64,000 bases of DNA from Prosthecobacter sp. (GCA_019186985.1 JABARQ010000031.1:1-64000); one strand, 5' to 3'; positions 16,010 to 25,274 are shown, numbered from the stretch's first letter. Numbers and translations are program-made. Notes: generated by a model from the letters alone, not told the origin.

Positions 16010-16696
16010 ATGACGCTCCTTCTCATCCTCGGAACCATGCTGCTCGCCTTCTACGCGCAGTGGAAAGTCAGCTCCAGCTACAGGCGCTATTCACAAGTGC
16101 CCGCCTCCTCGGGTTACACCGGTGCCGAAATCGCCCAGCGCATCCTTGACCTCAACGGCATCCGCGACGTCAGCATTCATGCCTCCCCCGGACACCTCGT
16201 GGATCATTATGATCCCGCAAACCGCCGCCTGGTGCTCTCGGAGGAAAACTACTACGGCCAGTCCGTCGCCGCCCTGGGCATCTCCGCCCACGAATGCGGG
16301 CATGCCATCCAGCACGCCAAGGCCTATGCCCCGCTCCAGTGGCGCATGGCTGCCGTGGGCATCACCACCATGGCAGGCAACATCATCCCCATCCTGGCGA
16401 TTGGCGGCTGGTTCCTGGCACCCAAAATCGTCTTCCCCATGCTGGCGGTCGCCTTTGGCATCGTCATGCTCTTCCAGCTCATCACCCTGCCCGTCGAATT
16501 TGACGCCACCGCCAGGGCCAAGCAGATCCTGGCCGGAACAGGTGCTGTCGCCCAGGGGGCCGAGTTTTCCGCCATGAGCAGGGTTCTCGACTCGGCCGCC
16601 CTCACCTATGTGGCGGCCTTCCTCAGCGCCCTGGCAAGCTTTCTCCATTACGCCCTGCCCCTGCTGCTTGGCGGCCGCAGTGATGATGAAAGGTAA
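16010..16696 (+). CDS. YugP-like membrane zinc metallopeptidase
   Basis: This 228-residue protein belongs to the Zn_peptidase_2 (YugP) family. An N-terminal membrane helix (residues 1-17) precedes the conserved YTGAEIAQRILDLNGI segment (near 36-51). HECGHAIQH near 94-102 is the HExxH-type zinc motif of this family. EFDATARAKQIL near 162-173 supplies the further Glu typical of YugP. Two or three more membrane segments follow. Family members are integral-membrane proteases of unknown substrate. It has no Shine-Dalgarno sequence; the start is preceded by ACAATCCCCCT. It appears monocistronic. Confidence 0.88.
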   Translation: MTLLLILGTMLLAFYAQWKVSSSYRRYSQVPASSGYTGAEIAQRILDLNGIRDVSIHASPGHLVDHYDPANRRLVLSEENYYGQSVAALGISAHECGHAIQHAKAYAPLQWRMAAVGITTMAGNIIPILAIGGWFLAPKIVFPMLAVAFGIVMLFQLITLPVEFDATARAKQILAGTGAVAQGAEFSAMSRVLDSAALTYVAAFLSALASFLHYALPLLLGGRSDDER

Positions 16697-16824
16697 ATCC
16701 AGCCTGGACAGCATTCGTCCACCCCCTCAGGCACATGGACGTTTGATGTCCAAGTAGCCGTTGCATGATCGAAACCCTGGAATGTAATGCGCGGATGGTC
16801 TCCCATCCGCGTCTTTCTTGGTTC

Positions 16825-17592
16825 ATGCGTCTTGCCGCCGCCCTCTGTCTTTCATTTTTCAGCCTGCCTGCCCTTAGCGCCCAGCAGCCTGAGGAAAAAA
16901 CTGCGGCTGCTTCAGGATCTTCGACACCTGCCGTGGACGGTGCCAGGCAGCTGGCCGAAGCCCGGCAGAAGCTCAAGAAGCTCTCGGGCACCGAGTATGA
17001 CCTCGACGGCATTCACATCAACGCCTCCACACGCGAGGTTCGGTTCCCCGCCCAGGTCTGCCTGAAGAAGGCCCCCATTGAATACATGCTCACGACCGAC
17101 ACCGGCAAGACGCATGAAACGGTCCTGACCACCGTCATTCAACCAACGGCCATCCAGGTGGCCCTGCTCCTGGCCAGCTACGAGGCCGCCACCGAAGGCC
17201 TGCTCAAGGATGTACCCGAGGATGAAAGGCCCAAGGTTTGGAAGGAAGAACCACCCAAGACCCCGGGCGGCAACCGGGTGAAGATCGACATCGAATGGAA
17301 GGCCGGCGACCAGGTGAAAAAAGCCCCCTTGAAGCTCATGGTGCAGAACGTCGACACCCGGAAGCCACCCCCTGACCTGGACACCTGGGTCTTCAATGGA
17401 TCCTACATTGATGAACGCGGCTTCATTGCCCAGCACGAAGGCAGCATCATCGCCGTCTGGCTGGACCGTGGGGCCATCATCAACTCCGCCGCCAAAGGCA
17501 ACTGGCGCGACGACCTCTGGATCTCCCTGCCCGACAACATTCCCGACGAAGCCACCCCCGTCACCGTCATCATCACGCCCGCCCAGCCATGA
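16825..17592 (+). CDS. Secreted YdjY-domain protein
   Basis: From the ATG at 16825 the protein is 255 residues with a signal peptide (MRLAAALCLSFFSLPALSA). An in-frame ATG at 16765 would add 20 residues without a membrane character of their own. A linker and helix (LAEARQKLKKLSG) lead into a YdjY-like domain. Its marks are IHINASTREVRFPAQVC, then IEYMLTTDTGKTHETVLTT, and near the end WVFNGSYIDERGF and AQHEGSIIAVW. The domain function is unknown. The stop overlaps the ATG of the next gene (ATGA), so it forms a pair with the prenyltransferase-repeat protein, which is also exported. Confidence 0.75.
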   Translation: MRLAAALCLSFFSLPALSAQQPEEKTAAASGSSTPAVDGARQLAEARQKLKKLSGTEYDLDGIHINASTREVRFPAQVCLKKAPIEYMLTTDTGKTHETVLTTVIQPTAIQVALLLASYEAATEGLLKDVPEDERPKVWKEEPPKTPGGNRVKIDIEWKAGDQVKKAPLKLMVQNVDTRKPPPDLDTWVFNGSYIDERGFIAQHEGSIIAVWLDRGAIINSAAKGNWRDDLWISLPDNIPDEATPVTVIITPAQP

Positions 17593-18761
17593 AAACCCAC
17601 GCCGCCCTTGCGCTGCTGCTCGTCAGCCCTTCCATCACCTTTGCCCAGGCAGCCACCCCGCCGGCCCGCCAGGAGTCCCTGAAACAAGAGATCCGCCTCG
17701 CCTATGACCGTGGCCTGGCATTCCTGAAATCCAAACAGAACCCCGAAACCGGCCAGTGGGGCGATGCCGAGCCCGTTGCATTCACCGCTCTTGCCATCAC
17801 CAGCATCCTGCTTGCCCCCGAGCGAAAACCCACGGACCCGCCGCCATCCGAGGTCGAAAAAGGCATCGCCTTCCTCATGAAGAACGTCCAGCAGGATGGC
17901 GGCATCTACGTCAAGGCCCGTGCCAACTACAACACCTCCCTCGCCCTAACCGCCCTCATGCTCGCCCCCAGCCAGGAGCGTGAGCCCACCCTGCTCGCCG
18001 CGCGCCGCTTCATCATCGGTCAGCAGAACGACTTCGATGAAAAGGGCAGGCAGGACAACCCCTTCGACGGCGGCGTCGGCTACGGCACTCCCAAGCCTAA
18101 CAACCCGGCCCATGCGGACCTCTCCAACACCCACTTCGCCCTCGAAGCCCTTTATTACGCCCAGGCCCTGCTCGCCGACAAGGGGGACGCCGGCAAGAAC
18201 GAGCCCCAGCTCAACTACTCCGCCGCCATCCAGTTCATCAAGAACTGCCAGAACATGCCCGAGACCAACAAGGCCACCTGGGTCAGCAACGACCCGAAGG
18301 ACAGGGGCGGATTCATTTACAGCCCGGGAGAAACCCGTGGTGGTGAAACCAAGACTCCCGACGGCCGCACCGCCCTGCGCAGCTACGGCAGCATCAGCTA
18401 CGCAGGCCTGCTCAGCTTCGTCTACGCGGGCCTCGGCAAGGACGACGCCAATGTAAAGGCCGTGCTTCAGTGGCTGAGCGAAAACTACACCCTGGATGAA
18501 AACCCGGGCCTCGGCGCCCAGGGCATGTTCTACTATTTCCACACCATGGCCAAGGCCCTCGCTGTTGCCGATGTGGACTTCCTCAAGACCAAGGATGGCA
18601 AGGTCATCGACTGGCGGGCAGACCTCGCCGGAAAGCTTCTGAGCCTTCAAAAGGGTGACGGTTCCTGGGCCAACACCGAAGGACGCTGGATGGAAAGCGA
18701 CTCCACGCTGACCACCGCCTACATGCTCATGGCACTCGCCCGCGTCCACGCCACCTTCTGA
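17589..18761 (+). CDS. Secreted prenyltransferase/squalene-cyclase-repeat protein
   Basis: This 390-residue protein has a signal peptide (residues 1-19, ending ITFAQA) followed by repeated alpha-toroid units of the prenyltransferase/squalene-oxidase type. Units include GLAFLKSKQNPETGQWGD, GIAFLMKNVQQDGGIY, FIKNCQNM and LLSLQKGDGSWANTEGRW. The DxDD motif of squalene-hopene cyclases is absent, and export argues against terpene cyclisation, so it is more likely a binding or peptidase-inhibitor-like toroid. Such proteins are common and uncharacterised in Planctomycetes and Verrucomicrobia. It is translationally coupled to the YdjY-domain gene. Confidence 0.78.
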   Translation: MKTHAALALLLVSPSITFAQAATPPARQESLKQEIRLAYDRGLAFLKSKQNPETGQWGDAEPVAFTALAITSILLAPERKPTDPPPSEVEKGIAFLMKNVQQDGGIYVKARANYNTSLALTALMLAPSQEREPTLLAARRFIIGQQNDFDEKGRQDNPFDGGVGYGTPKPNNPAHADLSNTHFALEALYYAQALLADKGDAGKNEPQLNYSAAIQFIKNCQNMPETNKATWVSNDPKDRGGFIYSPGETRGGETKTPDGRTALRSYGSISYAGLLSFVYAGLGKDDANVKAVLQWLSENYTLDENPGLGAQGMFYYFHTMAKALAVADVDFLKTKDGKVIDWRADLAGKLLSLQKGDGSWANTEGRWMESDSTLTTAYMLMALARVHATF

Positions 18762-18765
18762 ACCG

Positions 18766-20127
18766 TCACGGATCCGCAGCAAGCCTGATCGACTTGATTT
18801 CGGCCCAGTCTCCCGGCTCCCCCCGGGGCACTGGGTCGAACCTTAAGCGGATCATGGCTCCCTGATAAGCGGGACAGTCTGCCAGCCGCAGCTCATAACT
18901 GCGCTTCACTCCATCTCCCTCGATGGGCAGAACGATGTGATCGTCCTTGCCGGGAGCCGCCTCACCAAGCCTCTGCCAGTAGATCATCGCCTGCCTGTGG
19001 CTTGTCTTGAAGGCCGCCTCGACAACAAGGCGCGGGGCTTTTTCCGCCTCCCAGAACACATGCGGGCCGATCATCTGCGGATCATCTGCCTCCAGCTTCA
19101 ACTTCAGCCCGCCCTTCACCGGCCATCCCTGGTCCTCCATGTTCTGGTAAAACCAACCCTGGCGGCCGGCGTCAAACACCCACTCCGGGGGAGCCACGCG
19201 TCGATGCTTCGCGGCGCGCCCGCGAATTTCCTCCAGGCCGCCGACCACCAGCTCGTAGCGAAATTCATGCACAATGTCGGGGTCGAGGATCTCCTGTCCC
19301 TGCCCCGCCAGGTAGCCCGTGCTGTCACTGAAGGTGTCGTTCTTCCCCGGCCTGCCGGCAAAGCCGCCCGTGAAATAAACGCGGCCGGGTGTGACAAGCC
19401 CGAGACCTCGGTCACTCTCATCCACAAGCGCCGCCCACCCCTCCGTGCCGAACCAAAAGGACCACGGATGCTTGCCGCCCGGCGCCGGCGCCGGCAAAAC
19501 CTGGCCTCCCGTGAACGGACGGCTCCCCTGATAACTGAGCACGCGGTGCAGTCCTGCGTTGGCATAAACCGCAGGCAGCTCCTGCAGCCTCGCCGGCCAC
19601 TGCGTCCTGTCACTGCGTGCGTTTGTCAGGCGCGCCCTGGCCCTGACCACCCGCCCCTCAAGCTCAAGCCAGCTGTCCATCACGCATTCCCCGGGCACGT
19701 TGTCCAGGGGCCACTGCAGCGGACGACAGCTGACATGCAGCATCCTGCCGTCGTTCTCATGCGCCAGGACCTTTGAACCATGGCCGAAGTCATCCCCTGC
19801 CTGAATGGGGTTCCATCCAATGTGCGCCCAGTGCGGGGCTGGCGATTTCCCTTCCACGCCATAAGGCACGGGGCCGGAGAAATACGAAAGCTGCACCTGC
19901 CGGCCAAGGTCGAAATTGTTCACCAGGTTTGCACCTCCAACCTCCCCCAGGTAAACAATCGCACCGCCGCGGGAGAGGTCCACCCCGACCTTGATCACTT
20001 CATTCTCCAGCCAGCTCATCCTGGCATTGCTCGGCACCTGGCTCCAGGCACACAGGCTGGCCGAACACACAAGCCATGCAAGCAGGCGCCCGATGACTGA
20101 TGACCTTCCTTTGGGATCCATTCGCAT
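18766..20127 (-). CDS. Secreted carbohydrate-active-type protein, unknown family
   Basis: The protein has 453 residues when started at 20127 (or 451 at 20121), with a hydrophobic signal segment (GRLLAWLVCSASLCAWSQ). The opening WLENEVIKVGVDLSRGGAIVYLGE resembles the galactose-mutarotase-like beta-sandwich seen in many Verrucomicrobia proteins. The C-terminal third (from about WVFDAGRQGWFYQN) looks like a separate beta-sandwich carbohydrate-binding module. I cannot name an activity. It is divergent from the propeller protein at 20246, and a shared sugar substrate is possible. The open frame continues to 20358, but that part overlaps the divergent gene and lacks protein character. Confidence 0.65.
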   Translation of the reverse strand: MRMDPKGRSSVIGRLLAWLVCSASLCAWSQVPSNARMSWLENEVIKVGVDLSRGGAIVYLGEVGGANLVNNFDLGRQVQLSYFSGPVPYGVEGKSPAPHWAHIGWNPIQAGDDFGHGSKVLAHENDGRMLHVSCRPLQWPLDNVPGECVMDSWLELEGRVVRARARLTNARSDRTQWPARLQELPAVYANAGLHRVLSYQGSRPFTGGQVLPAPAPGGKHPWSFWFGTEGWAALVDESDRGLGLVTPGRVYFTGGFAGRPGKNDTFSDSTGYLAGQGQEILDPDIVHEFRYELVVGGLEEIRGRAAKHRRVAPPEWVFDAGRQGWFYQNMEDQGWPVKGGLKLKLEADDPQMIGPHVFWEAEKAPRLVVEAAFKTSHRQAMIYWQRLGEAAPGKDDHIVLPIEGDGVKRSYELRLADCPAYQGAMIRLRFDPVPRGEPGDWAEIKSIRLAADP

Positions 20128-20245
20128 CAGGACACCCAAGATGCCGGAAGCCGAAAAGCAAGCATTCCTGTGAAAGCACGACGCATCTCTGTTCGTCTGG
20201 CTGCTCGGGCAGGCTGCACCCCGCCGCCCCATTCCCCACCCGGCC

Positions 20246-21784
20246 ATGAAATGGTTACCCGCCCTCCTCACCTGCCATTCCCTGCTGGCGACGGATCTCT
20301 TCGATGAAACGAAGACGAGAACCTTCTTTGCCTTCGACCAGGTTTCCATACCGCACACCCAGAACCTGCGGCTGGAAATGCGTCAGCCTGAACGGCACCC
20401 GCAAAACCCTGTGCTGAAACGCGGAGCACCCGGAGCACCTGATGCGAAAGGTGTGCAGTTTTACGGCTCCATCATCCGCGACAACGGGCGTTACAGGATG
20501 TGGTATGTAGCCTTTGATGATGATGAAAAGAGCAGGCCCGCCTCAGCCCGCTGGAGGGCGGCCTATGCGGAAAGCCAGGACGGGCTGACCTGGGAGAAAC
20601 CGAGGCTGGGGCTTGTGGAGTTCCACGGCAGCAGCGCCAACAACCTGCTCAACATGGGCGGCGAATCCTGGGGGTTCATCAACCTCAAGGTGCTCAAGGA
20701 TGAGCAGGAGCCCGATCCCGCCAGACGCTACAAGATGACGACGCATGTCTACTTCCGGCACCAGACCCGGCTCGGCACCCTGCTGCCCTTCGTCAGCCCC
20801 GACGGCTTGAACTGGAAGCCCGTCAGGGACGTCAGGCCGCTCAAGGCGGAACTGCGGAAGGAGGACCTGTTCATTCCCGGCTTTCATTTCGAGCCCTGTG
20901 GAGGCCTCTATCAGTGGGACGGCTTCTTCTACGCCTGCGGACAGAACGCCCTGGCTGGCATCCAGCCCTATCAGGGCCGCGTCAGCCGCCTCTATCGCAG
21001 CACCGACTTTGAAAACTGGGCGCCAACCAACAGCATCGCATTCGTCAGAGACACCCAGCACGATTACTGGGGACCGGGCCGCAGCCGCGAAGGTGAGCAG
21101 AACCATGAAGGCATCAGCGTCTGGAACCGGGGCAATGTGCTGCTCGGCATCTACGGCCGCTGGCATGGCGCGGCGGAGTGGAAGGATGTCCGCGTCGACC
21201 TCGGCTTTGTGCTGAGCAATGACGGCCTGAATTTCCGCGAACCCAGGCACGAATGGACCTTTTTGAAACGAGGGGACGAAGGTGCCTGGGATCAGGGCGG
21301 AGTCCTGCAGGGCCAGGGCTTTGAAAACATCGGCACCCGGACCTTGGTCTACTATGGCACCTGGGATCCAAGGCCGACGGGAGGCAGGGAGGCCCCCCGC
21401 GGCGGCGTTGGCGTGGCCACGCTGCCGCGCGATCGTTTTGGCGACCTCGTTGTGGACACCGTCAATGAAGGTCCGGGCGATTATCAGCTTCCCAAGGTGG
21501 ACGCCGAGCTTGTCACGGCTTCGTTTGAGCCCCCCGCCTCAGCCCGGTTTTGGATCAATGCCGACGGCCTTGGCAGGGAGTCCCGGCTTCGCATCACGCT
21601 GCTCGACCACCTGGAAAAGCCTGTTCCAGGATTCACGGCCACCGTGAACCAGAGCGGCTTTCAAACACCGGTGAAATGGACATCAGAAGGCAGGCCCCCG
21701 GCCAGGACACGTCTCCATGTGGCCTTTGAAGGCAGCAGGCGCGCCGACATCCGCCTGAGCGCGATCTACCTCGGCAGGCCCTGA
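20246..21784 (+). CDS. Glycoside-hydrolase-like five-bladed propeller protein
   Basis: The 512-residue protein has a weak signal-like start (MKWLPALLTCHSLLATD). Repeated propeller-type strands follow: FYGSIIRDNGRYRMWYVAF, YAESQDGLTWEKP, SPDGLNWKPV, RLYRSTDFENWAP and LSNDGLNFREP. The pattern of MWY plus S.DGL.W is that of GH32/43/68-like propellers and related uncharacterised proteins abundant in Planctomycetes and Verrucomicrobia. The C-terminal ~90 residues look like a beta-sandwich. I could not place the three catalytic acids, so enzyme function is uncertain. It faces the minus-strand carbohydrate protein across a 118-base promoter region, and its stop lies 12 bases from the argF stop. Confidence 0.65.
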   Translation: MKWLPALLTCHSLLATDLFDETKTRTFFAFDQVSIPHTQNLRLEMRQPERHPQNPVLKRGAPGAPDAKGVQFYGSIIRDNGRYRMWYVAFDDDEKSRPASARWRAAYAESQDGLTWEKPRLGLVEFHGSSANNLLNMGGESWGFINLKVLKDEQEPDPARRYKMTTHVYFRHQTRLGTLLPFVSPDGLNWKPVRDVRPLKAELRKEDLFIPGFHFEPCGGLYQWDGFFYACGQNALAGIQPYQGRVSRLYRSTDFENWAPTNSIAFVRDTQHDYWGPGRSREGEQNHEGISVWNRGNVLLGIYGRWHGAAEWKDVRVDLGFVLSNDGLNFREPRHEWTFLKRGDEGAWDQGGVLQGQGFENIGTRTLVYYGTWDPRPTGGREAPRGGVGVATLPRDRFGDLVVDTVNEGPGDYQLPKVDAELVTASFEPPASARFWINADGLGRESRLRITLLDHLEKPVPGFTATVNQSGFQTPVKWTSEGRPPARTRLHVAFEGSRRADIRLSAIYLGRP

Positions 21785-21796
21785 GTTCAGCAATCC

Positions 21797-22696
21797 TCAG
21801 TCACGCACGCATCTCACCATGACGGCCTTCTGCGCATGCAGACGGTTTTCAGCCTGGTCGAAAATCACCCCCGCGTGCTGCTCGAGCACCTCTTCGGTGA
21901 TCTCCTTGCCCCGGTAGGCGGGCAGGCAATGCATGACGATGGCATCCTTTTTGGCATGCCTCATCAGCTCGGCGCCGATCTGCCAGGGCCGCAGGATTTC
22001 GATGCGCTCGGCCCCCTCCGCCTCCTTGCCCATGCTCACCCACACATCCGTGTAGATCGCATCGATGCCTTCAACCGCCGCGCGCGGGTCATCCGTCACA
22101 CTGACCGTTCCGCCCGGGACGCGGGCCATGAAGTCCGCCGCGGGCTGGAACGGCTTCGGAGCCCCGATCACCAGATCAAAGCCGAGCCTTGCCGAAGCCC
22201 AGATCCAGGAACGCGCCACATTGCAGTCACCGTCGCCCAGGAAGGCCACACGCCTGCCCTTCCAGGAGCCAAACCGTTCGTTGATCGTCTGAAGATCCGC
22301 CAGGATCTGGCAGGGATGCTCGTCATCCGTCAGCGCATTGATGGTCGGTATGCCGCTGAACTGGGCAAACTCGACGACGTCATTCTGTGCAAAGGTGCGG
22401 ATGACGGCGCCATGAATCATCCTGCCCATGACCCGTGCCGTGTCCCTGATCGGTTCGCCGCGTCCAAGCTGGATGTCAGCGCCCGAGAGGAACATGACCT
22501 GGCCGCCTAGTTCACGCACGCCAACTTCAAAGCTGACGCGGGTGCGCGTGGACGACTTGGTGAAGATGAGCGCCCACTGCTGGCCCGAAAGCACCTGCGG
22601 CGAAGCCTTGCGGTCCTTTTTCAGGGCTGCTGCCAGCGAAAGGATGCCTTCGATGTCCTCGGCGGTGAGTTCTTCAATGGAGAGAAGGTGCTTCAT
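21797..22696 (-). CDS. argF: Ornithine carbamoyltransferase
   Basis: ArgF makes citrulline from ornithine and carbamoyl phosphate (arginine synthesis, cytosol). At 299 residues it is close to the usual 300-335. SSTRTRVSFE near 47-56 is the carbamoyl-phosphate loop, DDEHPCQ near 124-130 is the His-Pro-Cys-Gln region, DVWVSMG (with W-x-S-M-G) binds ornithine, and HCLPAYRG near 260 carries the active-site Cys. It lies 46 bases downstream of argD in the same direction. The gap contains a C6/A7 homopolymer on the coding strand and no clear terminator, so argF is probably read through from argD. Confidence 0.95.
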   Translation of the reverse strand: MKHLLSIEELTAEDIEGILSLAAALKKDRKASPQVLSGQQWALIFTKSSTRTRVSFEVGVRELGGQVMFLSGADIQLGRGEPIRDTARVMGRMIHGAVIRTFAQNDVVEFAQFSGIPTINALTDDEHPCQILADLQTINERFGSWKGRRVAFLGDGDCNVARSWIWASARLGFDLVIGAPKPFQPAADFMARVPGGTVSVTDDPRAAVEGIDAIYTDVWVSMGKEAEGAERIEILRPWQIGAELMRHAKKDAIVMHCLPAYRGKEITEEVLEQHAGVIFDQAENRLHAQKAVMVRCVRD

Positions 22697-22742
22697 GGAA
22701 TGGTCAAAACAGTCGAATGATTTTTTTGGGGGGACGGTCCGA

Positions 22743-23987
22743 TCAGCCGCCGCAAACGTCGTCCAGGACAGCCTTGAAGGTGCCGAGACCTTCCTGGACG
22801 TCCGCCTCCGTGATGTTCAACGGCGAAAGCCAGCGGACGACGTTGGGGCCCGCAGGCGTCACCATCATGCCGGCATCCAGGAGCTTCTGGGCCAGGAAGA
22901 TCGAGGGCAGCCTGCCGCCCGCCTTGTCCTTGAAGGCGTCGGCGTTCAGCTCCCAGCCGATGAACAGGCCAAGCTGACGAACCTCCTTGATCAGCGGATG
23001 CTTCCAGGCGCGCCCGGCCTCGGCGATGGCGGCGCCCCTGACCCTGGCGTTTGCACAAAGGTCCTGGTCAATGATGGTCCGCAGTGTGGCGATGCCGACG
23101 GCGCAGGCCAGCGGGGAGCCGCCGTAGGTCGTGCCATGCGTTCCTGGCCCCAAAAGTTTGTTCGGCTCAAGACGGTCGTTCACCCAGAATGCCCCCAGCG
23201 GGAAGCCGCTGCCGATGGCCTTGGCCCAGCTGATGGCGTCCGGCTGGATCTCATCTCCTGGAAGGATCGCACGCCAGCCCGCCAGCTCTCCCGCACGCCC
23301 GAAACCCACCTGCACCTCGTCCAGCAGGAGCAGCAGGTCCTTCTGACGGCACAGGCTCTGGGCGCCGCGCAGAAACTCGGCCGTCACTGCATTCACGCCG
23401 CTTTCACCCTGCACAGGCTCGACAAGAATCGCGACGGTCCTTTCCGTGACCGCAGCCTTCAGGGCCTCCAGGTCGTTGAAGGGCACGTAGACGAACCCGG
23501 GCGGCAGCGGACCAAAACCTCCATGAATCTTCTCCTGCGCCGTCGCGGTCATCGCGCCCAGCGTCCGTCCATGGAATGAACCGGTGAACGTGATGATCTC
23601 ATAACGGCCGCCCGTGGCCTGGCCGTACCTGCGCGCCAGCTTGATCAGGCCCTCGTTCGCCTCGGCGCCGCTGTTGCAGAAGAAACACTTGCCCGGAATG
23701 CCGACGCACTCCTCCACCAGGATGCGCGCCAGCTCAGCCTGCTTGTCGATGCAGTACCAGTTCGAAACATGAATCAGCGTGGCGGCCTGACGGGTGATGG
23801 CATCCACCACGGAGGGCGGGCAGTGACCGAGCGGGCAGACGGCCACGCCGCCGGCAAAATCGAGATACTTTTTCCCGTCCCGGTCCCACACATGCGCTCC
23901 CTCGCCTCGCACCGGCCAGACGTCGTAACGGCCGTAGTTGCCGAGCACGTAATGCGGAAGCCATTGGGTTTCTGGGTGTTCGTTCAT
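22743..23987 (-). CDS. argD: Acetylornithine aminotransferase
   Basis: This PLP-dependent class III transaminase acts in arginine synthesis. The ATG at 23987 gives 414 residues; the frame stays open upstream, but the extension is Arg/Ser-rich and overlaps an oppositely oriented ORF. Motifs seen: LDFAGGVAVCPLGH near the start, FCNSGAEANEGLIKLAR (phosphate-binding), FHGRTLGAM, LLLLDEVQVGFGR (Asp for PLP N1), SWAKAIGSGFPLGA (Schiff-base Lys) and HGTTYGGSPLA. Compared with many ArgD proteins, the LAK of the lysine motif is WAK. It lies between argB and argF in transcription order. Confidence 0.92.
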   Translation of the reverse strand: MNEHPETQWLPHYVLGNYGRYDVWPVRGEGAHVWDRDGKKYLDFAGGVAVCPLGHCPPSVVDAITRQAATLIHVSNWYCIDKQAELARILVEECVGIPGKCFFCNSGAEANEGLIKLARRYGQATGGRYEIITFTGSFHGRTLGAMTATAQEKIHGGFGPLPPGFVYVPFNDLEALKAAVTERTVAILVEPVQGESGVNAVTAEFLRGAQSLCRQKDLLLLLDEVQVGFGRAGELAGWRAILPGDEIQPDAISWAKAIGSGFPLGAFWVNDRLEPNKLLGPGTHGTTYGGSPLACAVGIATLRTIIDQDLCANARVRGAAIAEAGRAWKHPLIKEVRQLGLFIGWELNADAFKDKAGGRLPSIFLAQKLLDAGMMVTPAGPNVVRWLSPLNITEADVQEGLGTFKAVLDDVCGG

Positions 23988-24105
23988 GGAAAAAGGGGAA
24001 GCCGCAGTTAACCGCGCTCCCGGGGGCTGAAAAGGAAATATTCCGCCTTCTTGACCCTGCTGACGACCCGCCCCAGGATGCAGTGCCGAGACGGCCTCCA
24101 GCTCC

Positions 24106-24342
24106 ATGAACTCCCCTTTGACGGCGCTCCTTGAAGGCCTGGTCAGGCTGACGGATGCCATCATGGACTTCTTCAGCTTTCTGCACGATGCCGAACAGCA
24201 TGCTTCAGAGTCCTCCATTGTCGGTGAGTCAGGCTTCGAGCAGCAGGTCCGGCGGCGGCGGGCGCGGACGATCCAATGCTGGGCATGGACATCCCTGCTT
24301 CTGCTGGCTGCGGCGGCCCTTCTCAAAAGCTGGTTCGGCTGA
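24106..24342 (+). CDS. Small single-pass membrane protein lying between argB and argD
   Basis: The 78-residue reading frame runs opposite to the arg genes and fills the gap between argB and argD. The N-terminal half is amphipathic (ALLEGLVRLTDAIMDFFSFL), followed by an acidic patch, a basic patch (QQVRRRRARTIQ) and one membrane helix (CWAWTSLLLLAAAALLKSWF) at the C-terminus, as in a tail-anchored protein. Composition is protein-like, whereas the opposite strand is not. No family is recognised and no ribosome-binding site is seen. If real, it separates argB from argD-argF. Confidence 0.5.
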   Translation: MNSPLTALLEGLVRLTDAIMDFFSFLHDAEQHASESSIVGESGFEQQVRRRRARTIQCWAWTSLLLLAAAALLKSWFG

Positions 24343-24363
24343 TCCAGCCTGACATCTCCCGGA

Positions 24364-25221
24364 TCAGAGGTGAATTTCCGTGCCGATGCCGCGGTCGGTG
24401 AAGATCTCCAGGATCAGGGCATGGGGAATCCGCCCGTCGATGAGATGAACCTTGCCGACACCACCACGCAGGGAGGCGAGCGAGCTGTCCACCTTCGGGA
24501 TCATGCCGCCGGAGATGATGCCTTCCGCCTTGAGGTCGGCGATGCTCTCCTCATCGAGGCTTGGGATCAGGGTCGAATCATCCTTCGGATCACGCATGAC
24601 ACCTCGCACATCGCTGAGGAAGATGAGCTTCGTGGCCTTCAGCCGAGTGGCCAGGGCGCAGGCGGCGAGGTCGGCGTTGACGTTGAGCGTCCTGCCCGTG
24701 GCCAGGTCCCGCGCCACAGGAGAAACAACAGGCACAAACTCTCCGGCAACCGCAGCCTGGATCAGCCCCAGCCTGCAGTCAGTCACCTCCCCGACCCAGC
24801 CAAGCTCCGCCTTCATGCGCTGGCCTTGAAACACCTCCGTGCCGGGGATCCCCACGGCCTTTCCACCGAAGGCGTTGATCTTGCCGACGATCTCGGGGTT
24901 GATGACCCGGGCCAGGGTTTCCTCGACGATCTTGATCGTCTCCTCGTCGGTGACACGCATGCCGTTGACAAACCGGGCCTCCAGGCCGCTTTCCTGCATC
25001 GCCTTGGAGATGGCCTTGCCGCCGCCATGAACGATCACCGGGTTGACACCCACCGCCTCAAGAAAGACGACGTCACGCAGGAACTGGTCAACCACCACCG
25101 GATCCTCCATCGCGCTGCCGCCCACCTTGATGAGAAAGGTGCAGCCGCGAAACCCCTGCATGTACGGCAGGGCTTCAAGAAGAACGTCGGCTTTCTGGGT
25201 CTGGGCGGTGAGGTCGGTCAT
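24364..25221 (-). CDS. argB: Acetylglutamate kinase
   Basis: ArgB phosphorylates N-acetylglutamate, the second step of arginine synthesis. The ATG at 25221 (MTDLTAQTQKADVLLEALP) gives 285 residues, and the N-terminal helix resembles that of arginine-sensitive ArgB enzymes. KVGGSAM (Lys and GG of the nucleotide site), VIVHGGGKAI (substrate loop), FVNGMRVTDEET and LNVNADLAA are all present, as is the C-terminal SGGMIPKVDSSLASLRGGV. The long N-terminal helix and hexamer-type sequence suggest feedback inhibition by arginine. It is the first arg gene in transcription order. Confidence 0.95.
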   Translation of the reverse strand: MTDLTAQTQKADVLLEALPYMQGFRGCTFLIKVGGSAMEDPVVVDQFLRDVVFLEAVGVNPVIVHGGGKAISKAMQESGLEARFVNGMRVTDEETIKIVEETLARVINPEIVGKINAFGGKAVGIPGTEVFQGQRMKAELGWVGEVTDCRLGLIQAAVAGEFVPVVSPVARDLATGRTLNVNADLAACALATRLKATKLIFLSDVRGVMRDPKDDSTLIPSLDEESIADLKAEGIISGGMIPKVDSSLASLRGGVGKVHLIDGRIPHALILEIFTDRGIGTEIHL

Positions 25222-25247
25222 GTCTGGAAGGTAGTCGAAGGGTGCCG

Positions 25248-25274
25248 AGCATATCCCCCCAGGCACGGCGTCAA
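25248..25274 (-). promoter_or_regulatory. Candidate argB promoter
   Basis: On the minus strand TTGACG (25274-25269), a 15-base spacer and TATGCT (25253-25248) precede the argB ATG by 26 bases. The spacer is short, so the call is tentative. Confidence 0.3.

Noticed and set aside
22719-22735. T7G6 homopolymer between argD and argF as a terminator or slippage switch
   Set aside because: It lies between stop and start codons, so it cannot shift a frame, and on the transcribed strand it gives C6A7 rather than a U-tract.
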